Source of the DNA: Pelomonas sp. Root405
GTDB taxonomy: Bacteria; Pseudomonadota; Gammaproteobacteria; Burkholderiales; Burkholderiaceae_C
DNA: 64,000 nt
Direction: 5' to 3'
NCBI RefSeq assembly: GCF_001425165.1
Contig: NZ_LMDU01000012.1
Location: 511,036 to 575,035 of the forward strand
In this document: piece after piece, positions 31,411-40,265 of the stretch
How positions within the stretch are numbered: the stretch's first letter is position 1
Layout: each line of letters starts with the position of its first letter
Translations under genes and position numbers: made by a program
The notes under the pieces: model-generated
Told to the model about the DNA's origin: nothing
Database searches by the model: none
Seen by the model: the letters and a program-made list of their open reading frames with translations, nothing else

Positions 31411-32174
31411 GCGGCCAGCACATCCCGCGCAAGCGCTTCGGTCAGCATTTCCTGACCGACCGCATGCTGGTCGAGGCCATCGTCGACCTGATCGCACCGC
31501 AGGCCGACGAGACGCTGGTGGAGATCGGGCCCGGCCTGGGCGCATTGACTCTGCCGCTGCTGGCCAGGCACAAGCCGCTGACGGTCATCGAGCTCGACCG
31601 TGACCTGGCCGCCAAGCTGCGCGCACGCGACGACGTCGAGGTCATCGAAAGCGACGTGCTGAAGGTGGACTTCCGCGCGCTGGCCGCCGCCAAGGGCGCC
31701 AAGCTGCGCGTCGTCGGCAACCTGCCCTACAACATCTCGACGCCCATCCTCTTTCATCTGCTCGACGCGGTGGACGATGTGGTCGATCAGCACTTCATGC
31801 TGCAAAAGGAAGTCGTCGACCGCATGGCCGCCGCCCCGGGCGGCAAGGACTACGGGCGGTTGAGCGTGATGCTGCAGTGGCGCTACGACATCGAGTCGGT
31901 GCTCGACGTGCCGCCCGAAGCCTTCGACCCGCCGCCGCGTGTCGACTCCGCCATCGTGCGCATGCTGCCGTTGAAGGCGCCGCCTGGCCTAGACCCGGCG
32001 CTGCTCGGCGCCCTGGTCACCAGCGCCTTCTCGCAGCGCCGCAAGCTGCTGCGCCACAGCCTCGGCCGTTGGCTGACCGAGCGCGGCTACCAAGGGCACT
32101 TCGACCTGCAGCGCCGCGCCGAGGAAGTGCCGGTCGCGGAGTTCATCGCGTTGGCCCTTGAAGTGAAGCTCTAG
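31398..32174 (+). CDS. rsmA: 16S rRNA (adenine1518/1519-N6)-dimethyltransferase
   Basis: 258 residues. The [10 protein letters not shown] motif at the N-terminus, SAM-binding [11 protein letters not shown], acidic VIELDRD, and the catalytic NLPYNIST identify RsmA/KsgA, which dimethylates two adjacent adenines at the 3' end of 16S rRNA. ATG 31398 lies 13 bp inside surA. The pdxA gene that separates surA and rsmA in enterics is missing here. Family length is normal. Confidence 0.97.
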   Translation: MARLSGQHIPRKRFGQHFLTDRMLVEAIVDLIAPQADETLVEIGPGLGALTLPLLARHKPLTVIELDRDLAAKLRARDDVEVIESDVLKVDFRALAAAKGAKLRVVGNLPYNISTPILFHLLDAVDDVVDQHFMLQKEVVDRMAAAPGGKDYGRLSVMLQWRYDIESVLDVPPEAFDPPPRVDSAIVRMLPLKAPPGLDPALLGALVTSAFSQRRKLLRHSLGRWLTERGYQGHFDLQRRAEEVPVAEFIALALEVKL

Positions 32175-32204
32175 AAACAAAAACGGGACCCGAGGGTCCC
32201 GTTT
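32175..32204 (-). terminator. Intrinsic terminator, mainly for the minus-strand RNase/barstar transcript
   Basis: Perfect stem AAACGGGACC/GGTCCCGTTT with a CGAG tetraloop. Read on the minus strand it is followed by TTTTTGTTTC, a good T-tract; on the plus strand only GTTTCG follows. It lies directly after rsmA and 19 bp beyond the stop of the small minus-strand ORF. Confidence 0.8.
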
Positions 32205-32223
32205 CGATCGACGAACAGCCGGC

Positions 32224-32352
32224 TCAGGCTGCGTTCAACCACATCGACGTATCGAAGGCGCTGCACATCATCGGCATGTTCATGCCGAAGTTGGGGTTGC
32301 CAATCGTCGTCTTTGCACTTTTCGGTGCAGGCTTCTCAATAACCGGGGCCAC
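32224..32352 (-). CDS. Small ORF of unknown function (42 aa) downstream of barstar
   Basis: GTG 32352 to TGA 32224. The peptide begins APVIEKPAPKSAK and ends with a Met/Asn-rich NFGMNMPMM...AFDTSMWLNAA. I do not recognise it. Support: it lies between barstar and a minus-strand terminator with only 19 bp to spare, and its composition (Met, Asn, Phe) is unlike random translation of GC-rich DNA. Against: GTG start, weak ribosome site, and a hairpin immediately upstream. It could be a third gene of the RNase/barstar operon or a decayed fragment. Confidence 0.4.
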   Translation of the reverse strand: MAPVIEKPAPKSAKTTIGNPNFGMNMPMMCSAFDTSMWLNAA

Positions 32353-32353
32353 C

Positions 32354-32400
32354 TCAGTAGCCCGCTCCCATGACCCATTTTCTTGGGAGCGGGCTACTGA
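32354..32400. repeat. Perfect 17-bp inverted repeat (hairpin) at the barstar stop codon
   Basis: TCAGTAGCCCGCTCCCA (32354-32370) is exactly repeated in reverse complement at 32384-32400, with a 13-nt loop. The barstar TAG stop (32396-32394 on the minus strand) is inside the stem. No T-tract follows on either strand. It could stabilise or process the operon mRNA between barstar and the small ORF, or be an inserted palindromic element. Confidence 0.75.
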
Positions 32401-32789
32401 AAAGAATAGAAGCACCGGAACGCTATCTTTCGGTCGGCCCAGTAATCGGCCGTGTCTCGGAAGACATCGAGCAGCTGTTCGCGCGCCTCGCGGTCGAAGC
32501 GCACGTTGTCAGGCAACTGCTCCAGCACGACGACAAAGCCCGGCTGGCTGCCGGCCTTGTGAACGAGGTCGGTCATGCAGTCGTGCAGGGCGTCCAGGTT
32601 CTTGCCGAAATGCGCTGGGAACAGAAACGCCTGCGCGATACCGTCGAGCACGTCCTGCTTGGACTGCGCCTCCGACAGATTGGCATACAAGAAATGCTGG
32701 CCCGCCTCTTGAGCGGCCTGCATCAAGTCCTCGACTCGGTAGGCCCGGATGGCCTGCACGATATTGGGACGGACGGTCTGCAAAAGCAT
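32394..32789 (-). CDS. Barstar-family ribonuclease inhibitor
   Basis: 131 residues. The barstar fold is recognisable from LYANLSEAQSKQDVLDGIAQAFLFPAHFGKNLDALHDCMTDL pieces, i.e. the KNLDALHDCMTDL helix that contacts barnase (Asp in the last turn corresponds to the inhibitory acid), then VVVLEQLPD. It binds and blocks the cytoplasmic form of the cognate RNase. ATG 32789 has an AAGGAGG site 10 nt upstream. It follows the secreted RNase gene by 46 bp, the usual immunity order. Confidence 0.9.
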   Translation of the reverse strand: MLLQTVRPNIVQAIRAYRVEDLMQAAQEAGQHFLYANLSEAQSKQDVLDGIAQAFLFPAHFGKNLDALHDCMTDLVHKAGSQPGFVVVLEQLPDNVRFDREAREQLLDVFRDTADYWADRKIAFRCFYSFQ

Positions 32790-32835
32790 GGTCGCGTTCC
32801 TCCTTTCAAGTCACAAAACTGCTAACCACCGACCT

Positions 32836-33270
32836 TCACCGGACCGCTTGGGCGCGGATGCGCTTGAAGCTGGCATAGTGATCGTCGGTGTAAAAACAAA
32901 CCTCTGGCGCGGTCTGGGGTGTGCCGCCGCAAACGAGGCGACGAGCGCCCCGGTTGCGCGCGCTAGGCGTCTTGACCGTGTATTCGCGATAGAAGCCGCG
33001 GGCCTTGCGGGGCAGCAGACGCTCGCGATTGCCGAACACCGCGCCGTCTTTGCTATAGGGAAACGGGCCGCCAGCGTGTACGAGCCGGTGTGTTTCCTGA
33101 GCCTGGACGGGCAGCTCGCGCAGCTGAATTTCAGCCAGCGCAGGCGTTGCGGTGGAGATCCCATTGCTGGGGGCTTCCTTGGCTTGCGCGCCGCCGGCGA
33201 GGCCGGCCAGCAGCAGGGCGGTGGCGACCGCCGAGGCGCCGGAGCGCGCCAGCCAAGAGAGCGAAAACAC
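32836..33270 (-). CDS. Secreted guanyl-specific ribonuclease (barnase/RNase Sa family)
   Basis: 144 residues from GTG 33270. Signal peptide to about residue 30 (GGAQA). The catalytic domain fits the N1/T1/Sa type: YREYTVKTP with general base Glu96, NRGARRLVCGG with phosphate-binding Arg near 110, and CFYTDDHYASFKRI with general acid His131; spacings resemble those in RNase Sa. Two Cys (114, 125) may form a disulfide. Exported RNases of this kind serve nutrition or act on competitors, and barstar protects the producer. Confidence 0.9.
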   Translation of the reverse strand: MFSLSWLARSGASAVATALLLAGLAGGAQAKEAPSNGISTATPALAEIQLRELPVQAQETHRLVHAGGPFPYSKDGAVFGNRERLLPRKARGFYREYTVKTPSARNRGARRLVCGGTPQTAPEVCFYTDDHYASFKRIRAQAVR

Positions 33271-33296
33271 GGGTTTACCCTGTTCTGAAAACCAAC

Positions 33297-33325
33297 ATGG
33301 TACCGAAGCGACCCCAAAAGCTCAA
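33297..33325 (-). promoter_or_regulatory. Predicted sigma-70 promoter of the RNase-barstar operon
   Basis: On the minus strand TTGAGC (33325-33320), a 17-bp spacer and TACCAT (33302-33297), 26 bp before the GTG start. The rest of the interval 33326-33503, up to the malic enzyme stop, shows no gene I can support. Confidence 0.45.
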
Positions 33326-33503
33326 GCCAGCACCGAGCGGCAGAGTCTGGAATGGGGTCATGTGAGCCTGCGCTCACGCTGTGCTAAGCCATTGTTTTTA
33401 TAGGGTCTGTGACTGGCGCATGACGCTAAATCTGGCGTGAAAACTTATGTCAATTGGGGGAGTCCGGCTCGTTCGGCCGTACTTCTCCGTACCTCGGTCG
33501 TAC

Positions 33504-35801
33504 TCAGGCGCGGGCGGCGTTGGCATCCGCGACCGTCAGTGCCGTCATGTTGACGATGCGCCGGACGGTGGCAGACGGCGTCAGGATATGCACCGGTTTG
33601 GCTGCGCCGAGCAGCACCGGGCCGATGGCGATGCCGCCGCCGGCGGCCGTCTTGAGCAGGTTGTAGGAGATGTTGGCGGCGTCGATATTGGGCAGCACCA
33701 GCAGGTTCGCCTCGCCGGTCAGCGGGCTGTGCGGCATCAGTTGCTTGCGATAGCCGGCGTCCAGTGCCGTGTCGCCATGCATTTCGCCGTCGACCTCCAG
33801 CCAAGGTGCCAGCTGCTGGATCAGGGCCAGCGTGTCGCGCATCTTCACGGCCGATGGCTTGTCGCTGGTGCCGAAATTGCTGTGCGACAGCAGCGCGGCC
33901 TTCGGGCTCAGGCCGAAGCGGCACATCTCCTGCGCAGCCAGGATGGTGATCTCGGCCAGTTGCTCGGCGTTGGGGTCGTAGTTGACGTGGGTATCGACCA
34001 GCATGACCTGGCGGCCCGGCAGGATCAGCCCGTTCATGCAGGCGTACGTTTTGACGCCGGCGCGCTTGCCGATGACCTGGTCGATATAGGCCAAATGCGT
34101 GGCCGTCGTGCCCCAGGTGCCGCACAGCATGCCGTCGACCTCGCCCTTGTGCAGCAGCATGGCGCTGATCAGCGTCAGGCGGCGACGCATCTCGATCTTG
34201 GCGAGCTGCTGGGTGACGCCCTTGCGCTCGGTCATGCGCAGATAGGTCTGCCAATAGTCGCGGTAGCGCTCGTCGTGCTCGACGTTGACGACGTCGTAGT
34301 CGCGACCCTGGTGCAGGCGCAGGCCGAAGCGCTCGCAGCGCTCGGCGATGACCTCGGGGCGGCCGATCAGCGTCGGCCGTGCCAGGCCCTCGTCAACGAC
34401 GACCTGGGCCGCGCGCAGCACGCGCTCTTCCTCACCCTCGGCATAGGCCACCCGCTTGTTGGGGGCACGCTTGGCCGCGCTGAAGATGGGCTTCATCGTG
34501 TTGCCCGAAGCGTAGACGAAGCTCTGCAGCTTTTCGCGGTAGGCGTCCCAGTCGGTGATCGGCCGGGCGGCCACGCCGGAGTCAGCCGCCGCCTTCGCAA
34601 CGGCCGGTGCGATGCGCATCATCAGCCGCGGGTCAAAGGGCTTGGGAATGAGGTATTCAGGCCCGAAGCTCAGCGTCGCACCCACGTAGGCCGCCGCGAC
34701 CACCTCGCTCTGCTCGGCCTGCGCCAGATCGGCAATCGCATGGACGGCGGCGATCTCCATCTCCACATTGATCGTCGTCGCGCCTGAGTCGAGCGCGCCG
34801 CGGAAGATGTAGGGGAAGCACAGGACGTTGTTGACCTGGTTGGGATAGTCCGTGCGGCCTGTCGCCATGATGGCGTCGCTGCGCACGGCCAGCACCTCCT
34901 CCGGCAGGATCTCGGGCGTCGGGTTGGCCAGCGCAAAGATCAGCGGCTGCGCGGCCATGGTGGCCACCATGTCGGCCTTCAGCACGCCACCGGCGGACAG
35001 GCCCAGGAAGACGTCGGCACCGGCAATCGCCTCGCGCAGGCTGCGCTGGGAAGTCGGCTGAGCGAACACCGCCTTGTCCGGGTCCATCAGTTCGGTGCGA
35101 CCTTCGTAGACGACGCCGGCCAGGTCAGTCACCCAGATGTTCTCGCGCGGCAGGCCCAGCTTGACGAGCAGGCCCAGGCAGGCGAGGGCCGCCGCACCGG
35201 CGCCCGAAGTGACCAGCTTGACCTGCTTGATGTCCTTGCCGACCACCTTGAGGCCGTTCAGGAAGGCAGCGCCGACGACGATGGCCGTGCCGTGCTGGTC
35301 ATCGTGGAAGACGGGGATCTTCATGCGCTCGCGCAGCTTGCGCTCGACGTAAAAGCAGTCCGGCGCCTTGATGTCTTCGAGGTTGATGCCGCCAAAGGTC
35401 GGCTCAAGCGCAGCGATGACGTCGACCAGCTTGTCGAGGTCGTTCTCGGCCACTTCGAGGTCGAAGACGTCGATGCCAGCAAATTTCTTGAACAGGACCG
35501 CCTTGCCTTCCATGACCGGCTTGGACGCCAGCGGGCCGATGTTGCCCAGGCCCAGCACGGCCGTGCCGTTGGAGACCACGGCGACCAGGTTGCCGCGCGA
35601 GGTGTAGCGGAAGGCATTGGCCGGGTCGGCCACGATTTCCTCGCAGGCCGCAGCCACGCCGGGTGAATAGGCCAACGCCAGGTCGCGCTGGTTGACCAGC
35701 GACTTGGTCGCCGCGATGGCGATCTTGCCCGGCGTCGGGAACTCGTGATATTCGAGGGCGGCCTGGCGGAGCTGGGCGCGTTTTTCTTCTGAGCTTGGCA
35801 T
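33504..35801 (-). CDS. maeB: NADP-dependent malic enzyme with C-terminal phosphotransacetylase-like domain
   Basis: 765 residues from ATG 35801; further upstream in-frame starts give an unlikely leader. The N-terminal half (about 10-420) is malic enzyme: [37 protein letters not shown] (metal site) and [14 protein letters not shown] (NADP fold). The C-terminal half (about 430-760) resembles phosphate acetyltransferase ([17 protein letters not shown], ...[17 protein letters not shown]) and is regulatory in MaeB, lacking transacetylase activity as known from E. coli. It decarboxylates malate to pyruvate, giving NADPH. It is divergent from thiL. Confidence 0.96.
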   Translation of the reverse strand: MPSSEEKRAQLRQAALEYHEFPTPGKIAIAATKSLVNQRDLALAYSPGVAAACEEIVADPANAFRYTSRGNLVAVVSNGTAVLGLGNIGPLASKPVMEGKAVLFKKFAGIDVFDLEVAENDLDKLVDVIAALEPTFGGINLEDIKAPDCFYVERKLRERMKIPVFHDDQHGTAIVVGAAFLNGLKVVGKDIKQVKLVTSGAGAAALACLGLLVKLGLPRENIWVTDLAGVVYEGRTELMDPDKAVFAQPTSQRSLREAIAGADVFLGLSAGGVLKADMVATMAAQPLIFALANPTPEILPEEVLAVRSDAIMATGRTDYPNQVNNVLCFPYIFRGALDSGATTINVEMEIAAVHAIADLAQAEQSEVVAAAYVGATLSFGPEYLIPKPFDPRLMMRIAPAVAKAAADSGVAARPITDWDAYREKLQSFVYASGNTMKPIFSAAKRAPNKRVAYAEGEEERVLRAAQVVVDEGLARPTLIGRPEVIAERCERFGLRLHQGRDYDVVNVEHDERYRDYWQTYLRMTERKGVTQQLAKIEMRRRLTLISAMLLHKGEVDGMLCGTWGTTATHLAYIDQVIGKRAGVKTYACMNGLILPGRQVMLVDTHVNYDPNAEQLAEITILAAQEMCRFGLSPKAALLSHSNFGTSDKPSAVKMRDTLALIQQLAPWLEVDGEMHGDTALDAGYRKQLMPHSPLTGEANLLVLPNIDAANISYNLLKTAAGGGIAIGPVLLGAAKPVHILTPSATVRRIVNMTALTVADANAARA

Positions 35802-35893
35802 GGCGAGGATCACAAGGGCCGGCGGGGCTGGAATCATGCCACCGCAGTCCGCATCGGGCTGCTGTGGCTATCCACACGCAGACAATCACGGCC

Positions 35894-36832
35894 ATGGGTG
35901 AATTCGATTTGATCCGGCGCTACTTCCAGCGTCCCGCGGCGCAAGGGGTCGAGGTCGGCGTGGGCGACGACTGCGCCGTGATCGTGCCGACGCCCGGCGC
36001 ACGCTGGCTGGTCTCCAGCGACATGCTGGTGGAGGGCAGGCATTTCCTGTCGACCGTCGATGCGGCGCGCCTCGGCCACAAGGCGTTGGCCGTCAACCTC
36101 AGCGACTTGGCCGCCTGCGGCGCGACGCCACGAGGCTTCACATTGGCCCTGGCCCTGCCGCGTGTTGACGAAGCCTGGCTGGCCGGTTTCTCGCAGGGTC
36201 TGCTGGCGCTGGCCGATGCGCATGCCTGCCCGCTGATCGGTGGTGACACGACGCAAGGGCCACTCAACATCTGCATCACCGTCTTCGGCGAAGCGCCACC
36301 GGGGCAGGCTCTGCTGCGCAGCGGCGCGCGTGTGGGCGACGAGATCTGGGTGTCGGGGCGGCTGGGCGATGCGCGCCTCGCGCTGGAGGTGTTCCGCGGC
36401 AGGCTGGCGCTCGATGGCGCCGGCTTCGACAGCGCCCGTCTGGCGATGGAATGCCCGACGCCAAGGCTGGCGCTGGGGCAGACCTTGCGGGGCATCGCGA
36501 CGGCGGCGGTCGATGTGTCGGACGGCCTGCTCGGCGATTTGGGCCACATCCTGACGGCCTCCGGTGTGGGGGCGCGGCTGGATGTCGATGCGCTGCCGCG
36601 CAGCGCCGTGCTGACTGCGCAGCCGGCGGCCATGCAGCGCGAATGCCTGCTGGCCGGCGGCGACGACTACGAGCTCGTCTTCACCGCGCCCGCCGGTGCA
36701 CGCCTGCCCGATGGCGGCGTGACGGTGACGCGCATCGGCGTCATCGAGGCCCAGCCCGGCCTGCGCGTCGTCGATGCGCGCGGCGCCGCTGTCGAGCATG
36801 GCCTGCGCAGCTTCGACCACTTCAAGTCATGA
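35894..36832 (+). CDS. thiL: Thiamine-monophosphate kinase
   Basis: 312 residues; makes thiamine diphosphate from TMP with ATP. The PurM/ThiL fold is shown by EFDLIRRYF, GVGDDCAVI, the SSDMLVEGRHF strand, NLSDLAACGA, GGDTTQG and DVSDGLLGDL metal-binding segments. ATG 35894 matches the family N-terminus. It overlaps pgpA by 4 bp (ATGA). The thiL-pgpA-pncC order is conserved in proteobacteria. Confidence 0.96.
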   Translation: MGEFDLIRRYFQRPAAQGVEVGVGDDCAVIVPTPGARWLVSSDMLVEGRHFLSTVDAARLGHKALAVNLSDLAACGATPRGFTLALALPRVDEAWLAGFSQGLLALADAHACPLIGGDTTQGPLNICITVFGEAPPGQALLRSGARVGDEIWVSGRLGDARLALEVFRGRLALDGAGFDSARLAMECPTPRLALGQTLRGIATAAVDVSDGLLGDLGHILTASGVGARLDVDALPRSAVLTAQPAAMQRECLLAGGDDYELVFTAPAGARLPDGGVTVTRIGVIEAQPGLRVVDARGAAVEHGLRSFDHFKS

Positions 36833-37359
36833 CCAGCGGCGCACCCGTCCGCCCGACGCTGGCCTTCATGGCACGCCACCCCGCACGCTGGATCGCGCTG
36901 GGCTTTGGCAGCGGCCTCGCGCCCAAGGCACCGGGCACGGTGGGCACGCTGTGGGCCTGGGCGGCGTTTGCCGTCATCGCGCCATGGATGGACGACCTGC
37001 GCTGGGCGCTGTTGATCGGCGGCGGCACGCTCGTCGGCTGGTGGGCCTGCACGCGCTGCGCCCAGCACATGAACACGGCCGACCCGGGGTCCATCGTCTG
37101 GGACGAGGTGTTGGCCTTCTGGCTCATCCTGTGGCTGATCGCACCAGCGGGCCTGCTCGCGCAGCTCATCGCCTTCGGCCTGTTCCGTTTCTTCGACGCC
37201 GCCAAGCCCGGACCGGTCGGCTGGGCCGACCGGCTGTTCAAGGGCCAGCGCGGCGGCCATGTCAGCTGGGGCCAGGGCTGGGGCATCCTGTTCGACGACT
37301 TCGTCGCGGCCGGCTGTACCCTCGCCGTCATCGCGCTCTACCGCTTCATCATGGGGTGA
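36829..37359 (+). CDS. pgpA: Phosphatidylglycerophosphatase A
   Basis: 176-residue inner-membrane phosphatase that dephosphorylates phosphatidylglycerol phosphate. Typical features: GFGSGLAPKAPGTVGTLWA near the N-terminus, DPGSIVWDEVLAFW with acidic metal ligands, and FRFFDAAKPGPVGWAD; four hydrophobic segments. The start ATG 36829 lies within the thiL stop. It lies 4 bp before pncC. Confidence 0.95.
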   Translation: MTSGAPVRPTLAFMARHPARWIALGFGSGLAPKAPGTVGTLWAWAAFAVIAPWMDDLRWALLIGGGTLVGWWACTRCAQHMNTADPGSIVWDEVLAFWLILWLIAPAGLLAQLIAFGLFRFFDAAKPGPVGWADRLFKGQRGGHVSWGQGWGILFDDFVAAGCTLAVIALYRFIMG

Positions 37360-37363
37360 TGCC

Positions 37364-37858
37364 ATGACCCACGACCTTGAACTGATCGACCGAATCGCCG
37401 TGGCGCTGATGCAGCGTCGCGAGCGCATCGGCACGGCAGAGAGCTGCACCGGCGGCCTCATCGCCGCGGCCTGCACCAGCTTGGCGGGCTCCAGCGCCTG
37501 GTTCGAGCGCGGCGTCGTCAGCTACAGCAACGAAGCCAAGGGCGAGCTGCTGGGCGTGCCCAAGGGCTTGATCGCGCTGCACGGTGCCGTCAGCGCCGAG
37601 GTCGCCGAGCACATGGCGCGAGGCCTGCTGGCCCATGCGCCCATCGACTGGTCGCTGTCGGTCACCGGCATCGCCGGCCCCACCGGCGGCAGCGAGGCCA
37701 AGCCGGTCGGCACGGTCTGGCTGGCGCTGGTGCACGCCGGCCGGCCGGCGCAGGTCTGGCGCGAGCACTTCAGCGGCGACCGCCAGGCGGTGCGCGCCCA
37801 GACCGTGACGGCGGGGCTGAGGGCGCTGTGCGAAGCGCTGGAAGATCGCGACAACTAG
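37364..37858 (+). CDS. pncC: Nicotinamide-nucleotide amidase (CinA C-terminal type)
   Basis: 164 residues, equal to the stand-alone CinA C-terminal domain. GTAESCTGGLIAAACTS, SSAWFERGVVSYSNEAK and VTGIAGPTGGSEAKPVGTVW are the family hallmarks. It hydrolyses NMN to nicotinate mononucleotide for pyridine-nucleotide recycling. The N-terminal COG1058 domain of full-length CinA is absent, as in E. coli YgaD/PncC. It is the last gene of the thiL operon and converges on the GGDEF-EAL gene. Confidence 0.94.
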   Translation: MTHDLELIDRIAVALMQRRERIGTAESCTGGLIAAACTSLAGSSAWFERGVVSYSNEAKGELLGVPKGLIALHGAVSAEVAEHMARGLLAHAPIDWSLSVTGIAGPTGGSEAKPVGTVWLALVHAGRPAQVWREHFSGDRQAVRAQTVTAGLRALCEALEDRDN

Positions 37859-37865
37859 GCGGCGA

Positions 37866-40259
37866 TCAACCCAGCTTCGCCATGACGCTCTCGGCCGTCA
37901 GCGCCGACGCGTCGGGCGGCTGCCAGCTCCGCGCCCAGGCGATGAACTGCTCCTGCGGCATCGGCTTGCAGATGTAGTAGCCCTGGCCTTCGTCGCAGCC
38001 CAGGCGCGACAGCATGGCCCAGGCCTTGATGGTTTCCACGCCTTCGGCCACCACGGTGAGGCCAAGGTTGTGGGCCAGCTCGATGGTCGAGCGCACGATG
38101 CGCGCATCGTCCAGGTCGCGCTCCATGGCCATGACAAAGCTCTTGTCGATCTTGAGCTCATCCACCGGCAGGCGCTTCAGGTAGGCGAGCGAGGAGTAGC
38201 CGGTGCCGAAGTCGTCGATGGACAGCTTGAAGCCCATCGCATGCAGGTGCTCCAGCGTCGACAGCGCCCGCTCGGGGTCGTCCATGATGGCGCTCTCGGT
38301 GATCTCCAGGCACAGCGTCTCGGGTGCAACCTGCAGCGGTGCCACCATGGCCTCGATCTTGGCCGGCAGGTCCTGGTCCATCAGGTCGCGCGTTGACAGG
38401 TTGACCGACAGCCGCAGCGTCAGGCCCGCGTCCGCAGCCTGCCGCGCGAACCGCGCTGCGTTGGAAAGCACCCAGGCGCTGAGCAAGCGGATGAAGCCGG
38501 TCTGCTCGGCGAACGGGATGAACTGCATCGGCGGCACCAGACCCCGCGTGGGGTGCTGCCAGCGCACCAGCGCCTCGGCGCCGACGACGCGGCCGTGGAT
38601 CAGGTCGATCTTGGGCTGCAGGTACAGGCGCAGTTCTTCCTGCTCGACGGCATGCCGCAGCTCCGTCAGCAGTGACAGCGACTCCTGGCTGCCGGCATCG
38701 AGCTGCGCGTGATAGATGAGGCTGCCGCACTGCCGCGTCTTGGCCGCATACATGGCCAGCTCGGCACGGCCCAGCAGCAGGTTGACGTCATGGCCATGTT
38801 CGGGGAAAAGGGCGATGCCGATGCCCGCGCCCAGGTCGATGGTCTCGTTGTCGATCTGCAGGGGGCGCTCGAAGTCCTTCAGGATGGCCAGCGCCGCTTC
38901 GCTGGCGGCATGGGCGTCGGTGTGGGCCAGCAGCACGGCAAACTCGTCGCCCGACAGCCGCGCCAGCACCGAGTGGGCCGGCGCGCACAGCGCCCGCAGC
39001 CGCTCGGCCACGCTTTGCAACAGGCGGTCGCCGACATCGTGGCCCAGCACGTCGTTGACATGCTTGAAGCGGTCGAGGTCCAGCATCAGCACCGCGCCCG
39101 GCGTGTCGCTGTTGCTCAGGTGGTGTTGCAGGAATTCGGCAAAGCGCGCGCGGTTGGGCAGCAGGGTCAGCGGGTCGACATAGGCCAGGTTGTTGACCAG
39201 GGCGTCGCGGCGGCGGATGCCCTCGCGCATGCTCTCCAGCGCCAGCGCCAGCTTGTGCACTTCGTCCAGGCGCGAGGTCGACGGCACCGGTGTGTCGTAG
39301 TCACCGCGTTCCAGGCGCCGCGCCGAGGCCGACAGCGCCGTGATGGGCCCGCTGATGCCGCGCGCCAACAGCACGCTGACGAGGGCGAAGACGGCGACGC
39401 CCAGCACCGTCAGGCCGAGCAGCACCAACTGCAGTTGCCGGTAGGGCGCCAGCGCCCCATCCAGCGAACGCAGCAGCAGCACACCCAGCGGCTGCTCGCC
39501 ACCGATCAGCGCGACGAAGCGTGCGCGCATGCGCTCGCCGGCCAGCTCAATGCTGCCGTCCGCCGGCGCGGCCTGGCCAAGGCTGGCTCGCAGCGCCGTG
39601 CCGGCCTTGCCATCAAGGTTGTCGACGACGCTCAGCCACTGCTTGTCCGGCGTCTGCAGCAGCACGACGCTCTGCAGCTCCGACAGCGCCTGGAGGTCGT
39701 CCAGCACCTCGCGGTCCAGCGCAAAGCCCATCAGCACCCAGCCCACCGGCGCGGGCGTGCGCACCTCCACGGCAACGACCTGGTAGACCCGGTCGCCCTG
39801 CACGGCCAGCGCGGCGCCGTCATTGCTCTGGATCAGCGCGCGCAGCGCCGTGCCGAAGGCCGCCGCGCCGTCTCGCGTTGCGGCCACGAGTTGCTGCTGG
39901 TCGTCGAAATAGGCGACGACAGAGGCGCCGACGCGTTCGCCCTGGTTGACGAGGGCGTCCTTGATGGTCTCGACCGTGCCGGCCTCGGCCAATGAGAGGC
40001 CCACGGTGCTGCGGAACCCGTAGTCCTTGGCCAGCAGCTCGGCTGCGTCATGCAGCTTGCCGGCACGCTGCGCCAGCAGCCGGCGCAGCACGCGTTCGCC
40101 CGTCTGCAGCTCGGCGGCCAGCGAGGCCTCGGCGTTTCGCGTGATGCTGGCGCGGATGGCGAAGAAGCTCACCAGCTGCACGACCAGCAGCAGCGCCAGG
40201 AACAGGGCGACGATGCGCCCCTCCAGGCGGCGCAGGTTCAGCCAGGCAGGCAAGCGCAT
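37866..40259 (-). CDS. Membrane sensor GGDEF-EAL protein with periplasmic double-CHASE-like domain and HAMP
   Basis: 797 residues. Helix 1 (about 15-37), periplasmic sensor (about 38-270; Ala/Gln-rich helices then a VGWVLMGFALDREVL core), helix 2 (about 272-295), HAMP (about 295-345), GGDEF (about 365-520) with LSGDEF, and EAL (about 540-780) with EALVRW, NLSTRDL, EITESA, IDDFGTGYSS and LKIDKSF. SGDEF is an accepted active variant, but no RxxD inhibitory motif precedes it at the usual distance. The EAL residues look complete, so c-di-GMP hydrolysis is likely. It is 6 bp downstream of the cupredoxin-like gene, which may supply or relate to its signal. Confidence 0.92.
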   Translation of the reverse strand: MRLPAWLNLRRLEGRIVALFLALLLVVQLVSFFAIRASITRNAEASLAAELQTGERVLRRLLAQRAGKLHDAAELLAKDYGFRSTVGLSLAEAGTVETIKDALVNQGERVGASVVAYFDDQQQLVAATRDGAAAFGTALRALIQSNDGAALAVQGDRVYQVVAVEVRTPAPVGWVLMGFALDREVLDDLQALSELQSVVLLQTPDKQWLSVVDNLDGKAGTALRASLGQAAPADGSIELAGERMRARFVALIGGEQPLGVLLLRSLDGALAPYRQLQLVLLGLTVLGVAVFALVSVLLARGISGPITALSASARRLERGDYDTPVPSTSRLDEVHKLALALESMREGIRRRDALVNNLAYVDPLTLLPNRARFAEFLQHHLSNSDTPGAVLMLDLDRFKHVNDVLGHDVGDRLLQSVAERLRALCAPAHSVLARLSGDEFAVLLAHTDAHAASEAALAILKDFERPLQIDNETIDLGAGIGIALFPEHGHDVNLLLGRAELAMYAAKTRQCGSLIYHAQLDAGSQESLSLLTELRHAVEQEELRLYLQPKIDLIHGRVVGAEALVRWQHPTRGLVPPMQFIPFAEQTGFIRLLSAWVLSNAARFARQAADAGLTLRLSVNLSTRDLMDQDLPAKIEAMVAPLQVAPETLCLEITESAIMDDPERALSTLEHLHAMGFKLSIDDFGTGYSSLAYLKRLPVDELKIDKSFVMAMERDLDDARIVRSTIELAHNLGLTVVAEGVETIKAWAMLSRLGCDEGQGYYICKPMPQEQFIAWARSWQPPDASALTAESVMAKLG

Positions 40260-40265
40260 GCGGGG

